DNA of 51,686 nt from Myxococcota bacterium (GTDB lineage: Bacteria > Myxococcota_A > UBA9160 > SZUA-336). Positions 8,513 to 18,380 of this stretch are shown piece after piece. A model generated the notes under the pieces. That model saw nothing but the letters and a program-made list of their open reading frames with translations. It ran no database searches and had not been told where the DNA came from. The stretch covers positions 1-51,686 of the forward strand of contig DATKAO010000108.1 of the NCBI GenBank assembly GCA_035498015.1, written 5' to 3'. How positions within the stretch are numbered: position 1 is the first letter of the stretch; each line of letters begins with the position of its first letter. The position numbers were made by a program, and so were the translations under genes.

Positions 8513-8899
8513 TCAGTCGTCTTCCCGCCGGCCGTACTGGAGACGCCCCGAGGCCACTGCGGTGAGCGTCTTCTCGCGCAGGTTCTCGAGGTGCTCGCTC
8601 AGGAACAGCACCAGCGCCTCGCAGTCTTCCGCCGAGCGGCGCAGGGCGTCGGGGGAGCTCCAGTCGACGGGGAGCACGGCTTTGAAGCTCGGCACGCCGT
8701 CGATCCGCACCACGGCCCTGGCCTGGTGCGCCGAGTCGTGGTGGTACTCGAACTGCAGCGTGGCCACGTCGCGCTTGCGGCGCTCCATGCGATCGGCCGC
8801 CTGTCTCACCGTGAGGTCGTAGTCCTGCTCCAAGACGTCCAGCAGGAGCTCCTCGAACTCGCGCTCCAACGCTCTGCGCTTGCCGCCCTTGCCCGCCAT
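8513..8899 (-). CDS. conserved-looking hypothetical protein
   Basis: 128-aa soluble, charged protein starting MAGKGGKRRALEREFEELL. The first half is predicted helical with many Glu/Arg; the middle has strands (ATLQFEYHHDSAHQARAVVRI); the end is helical (ALVLFLSEHLENLREK). No family recognised. The ATG at 8899 has a purine-rich GAGGGCGG upstream. It sits 19 bases before the polyamine-synthase-like gene on the same strand, so the two probably share a transcript. No signal peptide or membrane helix. Confidence 0.65.
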   Translation of the reverse strand: MAGKGGKRRALEREFEELLLDVLEQDYDLTVRQAADRMERRKRDVATLQFEYHHDSAHQARAVVRIDGVPSFKAVLPVDWSSPDALRRSAEDCEALVLFLSEHLENLREKTLTAVASGRLQYGRREDD

Positions 8900-9015
8900 C
8901 GCCGCCCTCTCTTCATCCCCCTCGGCCAGTCTGTTTCGGCGCGGAGGCGGCGGAGGTTGACCCCGCTGTCCATCCGTGGCTGCGCGTGACTTGCCGGCTC
9001 GTGTACGCTGCGCGC

Positions 9016-9924
9016 GTGTCGCGCCCCATCACGTTCGCCGGCAGCCCGCTCGATCGCGCCGCATTGCGGCGGCGCGACGCCGCCTGGGTGGCCGCGCAGC
9101 TCGAGTCCGAGGCCAGCCGCTTCCTGCCGTTCTGGCGCCTGAACGTGTTGGTGAAGTCCGAGAAGCCCGAGCTCGCCTGGGCCACCACGGCGATCCGCGC
9201 AGCGCAGGACCCGCGCACCGGCTGCGTGTTTCTCGGCGTGCGCGACGAAGTGGCGCACTTCGCGCTCGACATCAGCCCGCTGCACGACCCGGTGACCGAG
9301 CTCGGCCTGGCCGGCTCGGCGAGCTTCGTCGAGCTGCGCGCCGCAGCGGCCACGCTCCCGGCGAGTGACTCGGCGATCGCCGCGCAGGGCCGGCAGATGC
9401 TCGACTGGCACGCGCGCCATCGCTTCTGCGCCGTGTGCGGCCGCAGCACGAGCGTGAAGGAGGCGGGCTACATGCGCGAGTGCGACGAGTGCGACGCGCA
9501 GCACTTCCCGCGCACCGACCCGGTGGTGATCATGCTGGTCGAGTCGGGCGACCGCTGTCTCCTGGGCCGCCAGGCCGCCTGGCCGGCCCAGATGTACTCG
9601 GCGCTGGCGGGCTTCGTGGAGGCCGGCGAGTCACTCGAGGAGGCGGTGCGGCGCGAGGTGCAGGAGGAAGCGGGCATCACGGTGGGCGAGGTGCGCTACG
9701 TCGCCTCGCAGCCCTGGCCGTTCCCGTCCTCACTCATGATCGGCTGTCTCGCGCGCGCCGAGAGCGAGAGCGTCACGGTCGACAAGAGCGAGCTCGAGGA
9801 CGCGCGCTGGTTCGCGCGCGGCGACATTCTCAAGTCACTCGCGCAGCCGGGCGCCGGCGGCGTGTTCGTGCCGCCCCCGCTCGCGATCGCGCACCACCTG
9901 ATCAGGTTCTGGGCGGAATCCTGA
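9016..9924 (+). CDS. nudC: NAD+/NADH diphosphatase or RNA deNADding NUDIX hydrolase (NudC-type)
   Basis: 302 aa. Domain order: N-terminal NudC-type domain ([13 protein letters not shown] onward), a zinc ribbon (CAVCG at about residue 139, [11 protein letters not shown] about 20 residues later, four Cys), then the NUDIX fold. The NUDIX box [23 protein letters not shown] matches Gx5Ex7REUxEExGU exactly. The SQPWPFPSS motif after the box is the NADH-pyrophosphatase hallmark. The enzyme cuts NADH to NMNH and AMP and in E. coli removes NAD caps from RNA. GTG at 9016 is preferred because a -10-like TACGCT sits at 9004; another GTG lies at 8986. Its end overlaps the convergent CoA-binding gene by 23 bases. 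Confidence 0.9.
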   Translation: MSRPITFAGSPLDRAALRRRDAAWVAAQLESEASRFLPFWRLNVLVKSEKPELAWATTAIRAAQDPRTGCVFLGVRDEVAHFALDISPLHDPVTELGLAGSASFVELRAAAATLPASDSAIAAQGRQMLDWHARHRFCAVCGRSTSVKEAGYMRECDECDAQHFPRTDPVVIMLVESGDRCLLGRQAAWPAQMYSALAGFVEAGESLEEAVRREVQEEAGITVGEVRYVASQPWPFPSSLMIGCLARAESESVTVDKSELEDARWFARGDILKSLAQPGAGGVFVPPPLAIAHHLIRFWAES

Positions 9925-10333
9925 GCCGCGGGATCTCGATCTTCGGGCAGCGGTCCATGACCACCGACAGGCCCGCCTTGCGCGCGCGCTCCGCCGCCGG
10001 CTCGTTCACGACGCCCAGCTGCATCCAGACCGCGCGCGCTTTGGCCGCGATGGCGTCGTCGGTCACGGGTCCGGCCGCTTCGGAGTTGCGAAACACGTCG
10101 ACCAGGTCGATCGGCTCGTCGATCTCGGCCAGGCTCGCGCGCACGCGCTCGCCCAGGATGGTCTCGCCGGCGCAGACCGGGTTCACCGGAATCACCCGGT
10201 AGCCCTGCTGCTGCAGGAAGGCCATGACCTCGTGGCTGTCGCGCTCGGGCTTGGGGCTCGCGCCGACCAGGGCAATCGTGCGCGTTTCTCCGAGGATCCG
10301 CCGGATTTCTGCGTCACTCGTGCGTTCGCTCAT
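9902..10333 (-). CDS. CoA-binding domain protein (YccU type)
   Basis: 143-aa Rossmann-type protein. It starts with a short helix ([11 protein letters not shown]), then [21 protein letters not shown], the nucleotide-binding loop typical of the CoA-binding family, then YRVIPVNP and ETILGERV, and the later segment [32 protein letters not shown], which closely follows the family pattern ending in the Asp-Arg-Cys-Pro-K/E box. It resembles the N-terminal domain of succinyl-CoA synthetase alpha but stands alone. The role is unclear; CoA sensing or protein modification has been proposed. The start ATG at 10333 lies back to back with the acyl-CoA dehydrogenase region, so the promoters must be compressed. 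Confidence 0.85.
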   Translation of the reverse strand: MSERTSDAEIRRILGETRTIALVGASPKPERDSHEVMAFLQQQGYRVIPVNPVCAGETILGERVRASLAEIDEPIDLVDVFRNSEAAGPVTDDAIAAKARAVWMQLGVVNEPAAERARKAGLSVVMDRCPKIEIPRLRIPPRT

Positions 10334-10345
10334 GCCTCAGTCTGA

Positions 10346-10351
10346 CATAAT
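10346..10351 (+). promoter_or_regulatory. possible -10 box of a leaderless acyl-CoA dehydrogenase mRNA
   Basis: CATAAT ends 7 bases before the GTG at 10359, which would place the transcription start on or next to the start codon. I see no convincing -35 element. Confidence 0.3.
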
Positions 10352-10358
10352 CGCGTAC

Positions 10359-11447
10359 GTGATCGATTTTGAGCCGAGCGAGGAGCAGACCCTGATCGTC
10401 GAGACGGTGCGCGAGTTCGCCAGGAGCGAGCTGCGGCCGTTGTCGCGCGAGTCCGACGAGTCGGCCAAGCTGCCGAGCGAAGTTCTGCAGCGCGCGCACG
10501 AGCTCGGGCTGGTGGCGAACGGCCTGCCGGAGGAGTTCGGCGGCGGCGGCGCGCGCAGCGCGGTGACCGGGGTGCTGGTGGCCGAGGAGCTGGCCTTCGG
10601 CGACCTGGCGCTCGCGCTCGGGATCCTTTCGCCGAGCCTCCTGGGCTACGCGGTGGCCGACTTCGGCACGCCGGCGCAGCGCGCGGCGCTGCTGCCCGCG
10701 CTGGTCTCGAGCCCGGTCTGCTCGGGCACGCTGGCGCTGGTCGAGCCGCGCTTCGACTCCGACCCGTACCGGCCGCGCACCACGGCGCGGCGCGAGGGCG
10801 CGGGCTGGCAGCTCGACGGCGCGAAGTGTCTCGTGCCGTGGCCCGAGGGCGTGCGCCACGTGCTGGTGCTGGCGCGCGCGGGCGAGTCACTGGCGGGGTT
10901 CGTGGTGCCGGCCGACGCCGGCGGCTTGAAGCGCAGCCCCGACGCCTACATGGGCATCCGCGCGCTGCCGCTCGCCGAGCTCGCGCTCGACGGGGTCCGC
11001 GTGCCGTCCGAGTCACGCCTGGGCGGCGTCGCTGGCCCGGACCTGCGGTCGCTGGTGGCGTGCGGACGCGTGGGGCTCGCGGCGCTCGGCGTCGGCGTGG
11101 CGCGCGCGGCCTTCGAGCTGGCGCGCGACTATGCCAAGGAGCGCGAGGCGTTCGGTGCGCCGATCGCGACCAAGCAGGCCATCGCCTTCAAGCTCGCCGA
11201 CATGGCGATCGAGCTCGACGGCGCGCGCCTGCTCACCTGGGAGGCCGCCTGGAAGCTCGACCGCGGCGAGGACGCGACGCGCGAGGCGGCGCTGGCCATC
11301 CACCAGGTGCGGCGCGTGGCGCTCGAGGTGGCCGACGGCGCGGTGCAGGTCTTCGGCGGCCACGGCTACGTGCGCGAGTATCTGCCCGAGCTCCTGCTGC
11401 GCAACGCGCGCGGCTTCGCGTGCTTCGAAGCACTCACTCTGGTCTGA
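10359..11447 (+). CDS. acyl-CoA dehydrogenase, first of a tandem pair
   Basis: 362-aa flavoprotein of the acyl-CoA dehydrogenase family, which oxidises acyl-CoA to the 2,3-enoyl form with FAD. Visible: N-terminal helical domain (FEPSEEQTLIVETVREFAR), a middle beta domain with a weak form of the substrate motif (GTLALVEPRFDSD), and the C-terminal helical domain (YAKEREAFGAPIATKQAIAFKLADM and VQVFGGHGYVREYLPE). The catalytic base region reads CFEALTLV instead of the usual YEGT, so a Glu is present but its context is changed. GTG 10359 is chosen by likeness to the next gene's start (VISFDP vs VIDFEP); ATG 10332 is an alternative. Ten bases separate it from its partner. Confidence 0.85.
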   Translation: MIDFEPSEEQTLIVETVREFARSELRPLSRESDESAKLPSEVLQRAHELGLVANGLPEEFGGGGARSAVTGVLVAEELAFGDLALALGILSPSLLGYAVADFGTPAQRAALLPALVSSPVCSGTLALVEPRFDSDPYRPRTTARREGAGWQLDGAKCLVPWPEGVRHVLVLARAGESLAGFVVPADAGGLKRSPDAYMGIRALPLAELALDGVRVPSESRLGGVAGPDLRSLVACGRVGLAALGVGVARAAFELARDYAKEREAFGAPIATKQAIAFKLADMAIELDGARLLTWEAAWKLDRGEDATREAALAIHQVRRVALEVADGAVQVFGGHGYVREYLPELLLRNARGFACFEALTLV

Positions 11448-11457
11448 GAGGTATCTC

Positions 11458-12702
<1,245 letters not shown>

Positions 12703-12714
12703 CGTATGTGTGAC

Positions 12715-12744
12715 TTGAAAGTGCGTACGCCGCGAGTCGATAAT
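12715..12744 (+). promoter_or_regulatory. sigma-70-type promoter of the SCP2 gene
   Basis: TTGAAA (12715-12720) and GATAAT (12739-12744) are 18 bases apart, 39 bases before the GTG start. This is the clearest housekeeping-type promoter in the window. It is followed by a strong ribosome site (AAAGGAGA). Confidence 0.6.
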
Positions 12745-12782
12745 CGCGCGCACCACCGACCCCCCTTAAAGGAGACCCCCCA

Positions 12783-13175
12783 GTGGCAGAAACATTCCTT
12801 TCCGACGGCTGGTTCGCTGCGGCCGAGAAGATCCAGGCCGAGGTGAACCCGCCGGTTCCGCCGGCGATCCAGGGCCTGAAGGTCAACATGCAGATCACCG
12901 GCGGCCCGAGTGGCGACGTCGCGTTCCGCATGGACAACGGGCGCATGCTGAAGGGCTTCGCGAACGACGCCCCGACCAAGCTCGTGATCCCGTTCGCGGT
13001 CGCCAAGGCGATGCTGATCGACAACAACCAGCAGGCCGCGATGCAGGCCTTCATGTCGGGTCAGATCCGTGTCGAGGGCGACATGGCCAAGCTGATGCAG
13101 ATGCAGATGGCCGGCGCTCCAGGCCCCGAGGCCCAGAAGGTCTCGCAGCTCATCAAGGAAATGACTCAGGCCTGA
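12783..13175 (+). CDS. SCP2 sterol-transfer family protein
   Basis: 130-aa small soluble protein with the SCP2 fold: VNMQITGGPSGDVAFRMDNGRMLKGF gives the paired strands, then PTKLVIPFAVAKAMLIDN and QAAMQAFMSGQIRVEGDMAKLMQMQ, the family's closing hydrophobic helix. SCP2 domains bind and carry sterols, fatty acids or acyl-CoA. The GTG start at 12783 is supported by AAAGGAGA eight bases upstream. A good promoter and a strong terminator flank the gene, so it is probably a separate, well-expressed unit rather than part of the dehydrogenase operon. Codon use is extremely clean, another sign of high expression. Confidence 0.88.
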   Translation: MAETFLSDGWFAAAEKIQAEVNPPVPPAIQGLKVNMQITGGPSGDVAFRMDNGRMLKGFANDAPTKLVIPFAVAKAMLIDNNQQAAMQAFMSGQIRVEGDMAKLMQMQMAGAPGPEAQKVSQLIKEMTQA

Positions 13176-13275
13176 GATCGCTCGGGAAACAGGGCCGAGC
13201 GAAGGCCGCCCTGAGCGAGGCCGCAAGCGGCGTGAGCTGCGCGCAGCGAGCCAGAGGCGAGCGTAGATAAACCGA

Positions 13276-13317
13276 CGGGGCGACGGCGCTGACGCGCCGC
13301 CGCCCCGTTTTCTTTTT
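13276..13317 (+). terminator. strong intrinsic terminator after the SCP2 gene
   Basis: A 14-bp stem (13276-13289 with 13294-13307, one mismatch) and a 4-base loop, followed by TTTTCTTTTT. It is the only clear hairpin-plus-T-tract in the window. Upstream, 13179-13199 can form a smaller 6-bp stem (GCTCGG/CCGAGC). The stem also stops transcription from the convergent Cys-rich gene less well, as no A tract precedes it. Confidence 0.85.
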
Positions 13318-13326
13318 GAGCTCTGC

Positions 13327-13860
13327 CTACTTGCCCATCGAGGTCGGCGTGGGCGCCGGCTCCTTGCAGGCCTGGATGTCGGTCTTGAACGTGTCGCGGC
13401 AGTCACGGAGGCCCTTGAAGACGTCGGTGCTGAGGCGGCAGTTCTTGCGGCAGATGAACTTCTGCAGCTGCGCGTTGTTGATGCAGACCGCTCGGTCCGC
13501 GCTGTGCGCCGGGAAGTCGGTCCGGCACTGATCGATGTCGGTGTCGAACTGCGCGCACTCGGTGCTGATGCACTGGTTGAGCGCGTCGAACACGCCCTTC
13601 ACGCAGGTGTCGCGATTCTCGCGGGCCGTGTCGGCGCAGTCGTGGTTCACGTTGCGGCAGGTGTCGACCGCCGTCAGGAAGTCGTCCTTGCAGGTCTGGT
13701 TGCAGGTTCTCTGCGTCGCGCGTGCATCGGCGACGCACTGCCTGGTCACGTCGGGGTTGTTGGGATCGTTGGGGTCGCTCTTCGAAGCCGCTGCAGGGTG
13801 AGCGCCGAAAAAGGTGACGCCGGTCACCAGAGCCAGCGCCAGAATCCAAGTCCGCTTCAT
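13327..13860 (-). CDS. secreted cysteine-rich protein
   Basis: 177-aa protein: signal peptide KRTWILALALVTGVTFFGAHPAAA, then an Asp/Asn-rich linker (SKSDPNDPNNPD) and a helical region with 14 Cys spaced mostly 3 to 12 residues apart (for example RTCNQTCKDD, DTCRNVNHDC, FICRKNC). The even number and the exported location suggest a disulfide-bonded helical bundle; no CxxCH heme motif or typical metal site is seen. No family recognised. The ATG at 13860 is preferred because AAGGAGGAG sits 6-14 bases before it on the minus strand, the best ribosome site in this part. It is divergent from the metallophosphatase. Confidence 0.8.
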   Translation of the reverse strand: MKRTWILALALVTGVTFFGAHPAAASKSDPNDPNNPDVTRQCVADARATQRTCNQTCKDDFLTAVDTCRNVNHDCADTARENRDTCVKGVFDALNQCISTECAQFDTDIDQCRTDFPAHSADRAVCINNAQLQKFICRKNCRLSTDVFKGLRDCRDTFKTDIQACKEPAPTPTSMGK

Positions 13861-13935
13861 CTCTCTCCTCCTTCGAGTAAGGGCCGTTCGACCCTTCACA
13901 CAGCAACCGGTGTGCGGCGCGCGGGTTGCGTCCGC

Positions 13936-13941
13936 TACGCT
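13936..13941 (+). promoter_or_regulatory. -10-like box before the metallophosphatase gene
   Basis: TACGCT ends 11 bases before the ATG at 13953, giving a predicted leader of only about 5 bases. The same hexamer is found just before other starts (1684, 9004). There is no clear -35. Confidence 0.3.
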
Positions 13942-13952
13942 CGGCGTCCGCG

Positions 13953-15314
13953 ATGATACGCCGGGGGGTGTGCGCGCTCGCGCTCTTTCTCGCGCTGGGC
14001 TGCGCGCGCGAGCGGAATCTGTGTGTCGCCGTGATCGGTGACTTCGGCGGGGACACCCCGGGCGAAGCGCAAGTCGCGGTGCTCGTGGCCGGATTCCAAC
14101 CGGATCTCGTGGTCACGGTCGGTGACGACAACTACCCCAACGGCGCAGCCGAGACGATCGACCGCAACATCGGGAAGTACTACGCGCGCTGGATCCACCC
14201 CTACCGCGGCGCGTTCGGGCCGGGCGCGAGCGAGAACCGCTTCTTTCCGACGCTGGGCAATCACGACTGGCGCACGCCGGGCGCGCAGCCCTATCTCGAC
14301 TACTTCGAGCTGCCCGGCAACGAGCGCTACTACGATCTGGTGCGCGGCGACGTTCACCTGTTCTTCGTCGACAGCGATCCGCACGAGCCCGACGGAGTCA
14401 CCTTCGACTCGGTCCAGGGCCGCTGGCTGCGCGAGGGCCTGGCGAAAGCCAGGGAGCCGCACCGCTGGGTGTTCTTCCACCACCCGCCGTACTCGTCCGG
14501 ACCCCACGGCTCGACCCCGGAGCTGCAGTGGCCGTTCCGCGCCTGGGGCGCGACCGCCGTGTTCTCGGGTCACGACCACGACTACGAGCGCTTCGCGGTG
14601 GGCGACATGCCGTACGTGGTGGTGGGGACGGGCGGGCAGAGTCTCTACCGCTTCCGCGAGCCGCAGCCCGGCAGCGCGCTGCGCATCGGGCAGCGCTACG
14701 GCGCGCTGCGGCTCGAGCTGCGCGACGGCGTGGCGCGCGGTGAGTTCGTCGCGGTGGGTGACCCCGAGGGCGACAAGTTCGCGCTGCCAGGCGCGGCGGA
14801 GCTGCCGCTGCCGCTGACTCTGGTCGCGCCGACCGCGAGCTGGCACGTGCGCGACGGGCTCGCGCCGCAGGACGGCTGGCTCGCGCCGCGCTTCGACCAG
14901 AGCGAGTGGGCCGCGGCGGGCACGCCGTTCCGGATCGTCGACCGCGGCGCCGCGGCCGGCGCGCCCGCGCGCGAGACTTACTACCGGATCGAGTTCGAGG
15001 CCACGGGTCTGCCGGCCTTGCGCACGCTCGAGCTCGGGCTGCCCAGAGACAACCGCGCCGTGGCTTATCTCAACGGGCGCGAGGCCGTGCGCTGGGTGCG
15101 TCTCTCGCCGGTGCGCGAGAAGCGCTGGCTCGTGCCGCGCGGCCCGCGCGCCGAAGCGGCAGCCCAGCCGGTGCTCGCGCACCACCTGCTCGACCCGGCG
15201 CTGCTCGTGCCCGGCACCAACGTGCTGGCGGTCGAGATCCAGCGCATTCCCGGCGACGGCGGCGACCCGAGCTTCGCCGCCGAGCTAGTTGCGCATCCGA
15301 GAGCCGCACCTTAG
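13953..15314 (+). CDS. metallophosphoesterase lipoprotein with C-terminal beta-sandwich
   Basis: 453 aa. Lipoprotein signal IRRGVCALALFLALGCAR, Cys being the likely acylated residue. The catalytic domain has the calcineurin-type metal motifs in order: GDFG (~32), GDDNYPNG, GNHDW, HHPPYS and SGHDHDYERF, all with the metal-binding Asp, Asn and His present. The relatives are purple-acid-phosphatase-like and alkaline phosphatase-like phosphoesterases. After about residue 285 follows a domain with SWHVRDG and YYRIEFEATG and VAYLNGREAVR, which looks like a galactose-binding jelly roll. It probably works in the periplasm or on the cell surface on phosphate esters. The ATG at 13953 is chosen because the signal peptide begins there. 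Confidence 0.88.
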   Translation: MIRRGVCALALFLALGCARERNLCVAVIGDFGGDTPGEAQVAVLVAGFQPDLVVTVGDDNYPNGAAETIDRNIGKYYARWIHPYRGAFGPGASENRFFPTLGNHDWRTPGAQPYLDYFELPGNERYYDLVRGDVHLFFVDSDPHEPDGVTFDSVQGRWLREGLAKAREPHRWVFFHHPPYSSGPHGSTPELQWPFRAWGATAVFSGHDHDYERFAVGDMPYVVVGTGGQSLYRFREPQPGSALRIGQRYGALRLELRDGVARGEFVAVGDPEGDKFALPGAAELPLPLTLVAPTASWHVRDGLAPQDGWLAPRFDQSEWAAAGTPFRIVDRGAAAGAPARETYYRIEFEATGLPALRTLELGLPRDNRAVAYLNGREAVRWVRLSPVREKRWLVPRGPRAEAAAQPVLAHHLLDPALLVPGTNVLAVEIQRIPGDGGDPSFAAELVAHPRAAP

Positions 15315-15357
15315 GTCCGTCTTCAAGCCCGCGCGGTAGCGGGCCGAAAGCGAACGC

Positions 15358-16512
15358 GTGGAAAACTCGGCGTCGATCGTGCTGCTCGACGACGGCGAGC
15401 TGGACCGCGTGCGAGTGATCCTCGAGCGGCTCGGCGTGCCGTTCAGCCTGTGCCGCCGGCCGCGTGACTCGCGCGCGATCCCGCGCGCCCGCGACCTGTT
15501 GATCAGCACGGGCAACCGCGCGCTCGAGCTCGGCCGGCTGCCCAAGCCGGAAGACGGCGGCCCCGGGCCGCGCTGGCTGTGCGTGCACGGGCAGGACTTC
15601 GACGAGCTGCGCTCGGAGCTGCGCGAGCTGGGCGTGCATTACCTGGTGCACAGCTCGGTGGACCAGGAGACGCTGCGGCTGTTGATCTCGACCATGCTCC
15701 ACGACCGCAACGAGCGGCGCGCGCTCTCGCGCCTGCCGCTGGGCACGGCCGCGGCCGTCAAGGTCGACGGGGCGACTCACTCGGCGAAGCTGCTCGAGCT
15801 GTCGGCGGCCGCGGCGCGCCTGCGCGTCGACGCGCCGCTCGAGGCCGGTGACTGGATCGAGATCGGGCTGCCGCCCGAGCTGTCGAGCGTTGCGCTCGAC
15901 GCGCTCTCCGGTCACGTGTCGCGCTCCGAACGCGAGGGGCATCCGACGGACTCTCCGGCCTGGTCGGTCGCGGTCGAGCTCGATCCCTTGGCGCCCGAGG
16001 CCAATGCCGAGCTCGAGTCGATCCTGTCGGGCAGTCACCTGGGCACCCGCGTCTCGGTGCTGTCCGAAGCGCCGCAGCGCGCGCCGCGCGAGCGGCGCCG
16101 CACCGAGCGGCGCGCGTACCGCCGCCGCGTGGCCGCGCTCACGGCCTTCGACGCCGACGCTCCGCAGGCGGTGCTCGGTCACGACCTCTCGGTCGACGGC
16201 ATCCGGATCGCGCGCCAGCCCGGCATCGTGGTGGGCCAGCGCATCGCGCTGGGCCTGTATGGCGCCGCCGGCGGCGGCGCGCTCGTGATCGAAGCCGAGG
16301 TCGTGCGCGATCACGGCGCACGCGGCTTCGGGCTGGTGTTCCGCGGCGTGCGCGCCGAGCAGCGCCGCCAGCTGTCCGAGCTCGTGGCCGGGCTCGCGCC
16401 GCTCGAGTCACTCGAGGGCGACGACGCCACGCGTCTGGTGGTGTCGCGCGTGCTCGAGACGCGCGTGCTCGACCAAGCCGAGGTCGAGGCCGCCCGGCGT
16501 CAGAAGGGGTAG
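15358..16512 (+). CDS. PilZ-domain protein with receiver-like N-terminus
   Basis: 384 aa. Residues ~1-120 look like a response-regulator-like fold (SIVLLDDGELDRVRVIL; LLISTGNRAL) but without a clear phosphoacceptor Asp. Residues ~125-225 are a degenerate PilZ-like unit (AAAVKVDGATHSAKLLELSAA). Residues ~245-350 are a good PilZ domain: RRTERRAYRRR supplies the arginine pair and GHDLSVDGIRI the DxSxxG motif that bind cyclic di-GMP. It may therefore be a c-di-GMP effector. The GTG at 15358 starts 43 bases after the metallophosphatase stop. The 3' end overlaps the convergent FAD gene by 13 bases. Confidence 0.8.
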   Translation: MENSASIVLLDDGELDRVRVILERLGVPFSLCRRPRDSRAIPRARDLLISTGNRALELGRLPKPEDGGPGPRWLCVHGQDFDELRSELRELGVHYLVHSSVDQETLRLLISTMLHDRNERRALSRLPLGTAAAVKVDGATHSAKLLELSAAAARLRVDAPLEAGDWIEIGLPPELSSVALDALSGHVSRSEREGHPTDSPAWSVAVELDPLAPEANAELESILSGSHLGTRVSVLSEAPQRAPRERRRTERRAYRRRVAALTAFDADAPQAVLGHDLSVDGIRIARQPGIVVGQRIALGLYGAAGGGALVIEAEVVRDHGARGFGLVFRGVRAEQRRQLSELVAGLAPLESLEGDDATRLVVSRVLETRVLDQAEVEAARRQKG

Positions 16513-17771
16513 TCGACGATCGCGCCCCGGTCGCGCAGGCGCGCGCGCAGCGTCTCGACCGGGACCTGGTCCACGCGCCCGCCGTGCTCGAGCGCCAGCG
16601 CCACCGCCACGCCGGCGGCCTCGCCCGTCGCGAAGCAGGGCGGGATCTCCTTGGTGGCATTGTGCGTGCGGTGATCGGCCGAGAGACAGCGGCCCACGGC
16701 CAGCAGGTTCTCGACCTCGCGCGCCTGGAGACAGCCGTACGGGATCGCGTAGACCGCGCCGTACTTCGTCCAGTGACCGGTGATCGCGATCGTGCCCGGC
16801 TGTGGCTTCTGGCGGTCCGCGTGAGCCAGCACCACGCGGCCCACCAGGCGGCGGCTCTCGGTGACTCCGAGCAAGCGCGCGATCTCGCACAGGTGCGCGT
16901 CGCGCAGCTCGGGGTGCTTCTCGCGCAGCGCCCGGAACTCCTCCATCACCAGCGTGCGGCACTCGAGCTCGGCCGCGGTCAGGTCGCGCGGATCGGTGGC
17001 GTCGATCTTGCGGCCGGCGCGGGTGACTGCGCCCCAGGGCAGGAGCGCCTGGCCCGGGTTCGGCGTGCGGAACAACGGCGCGCCGGCGGAGATCGCGGCA
17101 TCCACGTCGCGGATCCCGCCCACGCGGAACCACAGCCACGGGTGCACGCGCTCGAGCTCGAACGCGCAGCCCGCCGAGGCGAGCACGTGACCGTCGCCGG
17201 TCGCGTCGATCACCACGTCGGCCGCGAGCGCGTGCCGGCCCGCGCGCGACTCGACCGCGACCCCGTGCACGCGCCCATCCGCAACGAGCGCCCGCGCGCC
17301 CCAGACGTGGAACAACAGCTCTACACCAGACTGTGTCACGAGCTCGTTCAGCGCCTCGCGCATGACCTCCGGGTCGTACGCCACCGAGTAGCGCACCACG
17401 TGCTCGGCGGGCGCGCCGCCCCAGACCAGGCCCCAGCGCCGGTAGCGCTCCACGAGCTCGGGGTCGGGCCGGCCCCAGTGCTCGCGCGGGGGCGCGAAGG
17501 CGCCGCCGCGCGCGCTCATGCGCTCGGTCACCTCCTGACACAGGCCGCCGATCACCTGTCTGCCGCGGCCGTCGTCGAGCGTGAGCAGGAGCGCGATCAG
17601 CCCGTTGGTCGCAAGCCCGCCGAGCGAGCTCGAGGCCTCGGCCAGGAGCACGCGCGCGCCGGAGCGCGCCGCGGCTACCGCGGCGGCGACGCCGGCCGTG
17701 CCGCCGCCGACCACCAGCACGTCGGCGCGCGCGAGGATCTCGAGGTCGCGCGCGGGCTCGCGAATCGCCAT
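16500..17771 (-). CDS. FAD-dependent oxidoreductase
   Basis: 423-aa flavoprotein of the 'FAD-dependent oxidoreductase' type related to glucose-inhibited and fumarate-reductase-like folds. The FAD loop is ADVLVVGGGTAGVAAAVAAA followed by VLLAEA, and SLGGLATNGLIALLL matches the family's GGxxT region. DVVIDATGDGHVLASAG is the second dinucleotide-binding stretch, and NLLAVGRCLSADHRTHNATK with CFATGEAAGVAVAL closes the FAD site. The substrate is not evident. The start ATG at 17771 is placed just before the conserved N-terminus (the frame is open farther upstream). It is convergent with the PilZ gene and divergent from greB, 57 bases apart. Confidence 0.85.
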   Translation of the reverse strand: MAIREPARDLEILARADVLVVGGGTAGVAAAVAAARSGARVLLAEASSSLGGLATNGLIALLLTLDDGRGRQVIGGLCQEVTERMSARGGAFAPPREHWGRPDPELVERYRRWGLVWGGAPAEHVVRYSVAYDPEVMREALNELVTQSGVELLFHVWGARALVADGRVHGVAVESRAGRHALAADVVIDATGDGHVLASAGCAFELERVHPWLWFRVGGIRDVDAAISAGAPLFRTPNPGQALLPWGAVTRAGRKIDATDPRDLTAAELECRTLVMEEFRALREKHPELRDAHLCEIARLLGVTESRRLVGRVVLAHADRQKPQPGTIAITGHWTKYGAVYAIPYGCLQAREVENLLAVGRCLSADHRTHNATKEIPPCFATGEAAGVAVALALEHGGRVDQVPVETLRARLRDRGAIVDYPF

Positions 17772-17828
17772 CTGCCGGATTGGAGCACAGGTGCGGCCGC
17801 GCGTGGCGCGCGCTATCTCGGCCGGGCC

Positions 17829-18317
17829 GTGGCTCCACAGGGCAAGAAGGTCCACATCACGCCGGAAGGCGCGCGCCGCCTGCAAGAGGAGCTCGAGCAG
17901 CTCTGGCGTGTCGAGCGCCCGCGCGTGACTCGCGAGGTCGCCGCCGCGGCGGCGCTCGGCGACCGCTCGGAGAACGCCGAGTACATCTACGGCAAGAAGC
18001 GGCTGCGCGAGATCGACCGCCGCATCGAGTTCCTGCGCAAGCGCTTCGACCAGCTCGTGGTCGTGCGGCCCGGCGAGGTCGCGCGCGACCGGGTCTACTT
18101 CGGCGCCTGGGTCACGCTCGAAGACGAGACCGGCGCCGAGCTCTGCTACCGCCTGGTGGGGCCCGACGAGAGCGACGTCGCGACCGGCGCGATCAGCGTC
18201 GAATCGCCGATCGGCCGCGTGCTGATGGGCAAGCGCGCGGGCGACGAGGTCGAGGTGATGCGCCCGGCGGGCCGCGCGCGCTTCGTGGTGCTCGAGATCC
18301 GCTACCCGGACCCGTGA
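17829..18317 (+). CDS. greB: transcription elongation factor GreB
   Basis: 162-aa protein that rescues stalled RNA polymerase by stimulating cleavage of the 3' RNA end. The N-terminal coiled coil has VHITPEGARRLQEELEQL and LGDRSENAEYIYGKKRL; the acidic tip Asp and Glu that reach the active site are present in GDRSENAEY. The C-terminal FKBP-like domain reads VYFGAWVTLEDETGAEL and ISVESPIGRVLMGKRAGDE. The WRVERP segment and YIYGKKRLREIDRR favour GreB over GreA. A GTG at 17829 is used; only few residues precede the conserved start. Confidence 0.93.
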   Translation: MAPQGKKVHITPEGARRLQEELEQLWRVERPRVTREVAAAAALGDRSENAEYIYGKKRLREIDRRIEFLRKRFDQLVVVRPGEVARDRVYFGAWVTLEDETGAELCYRLVGPDESDVATGAISVESPIGRVLMGKRAGDEVEVMRPAGRARFVVLEIRYPDP

Positions 18318-18380
18318 CCGGCAGGACTATGGTGTTTCCCACGGCGCGCCGATGCGAAATCGGGTAGAAAAGGAATCGCG

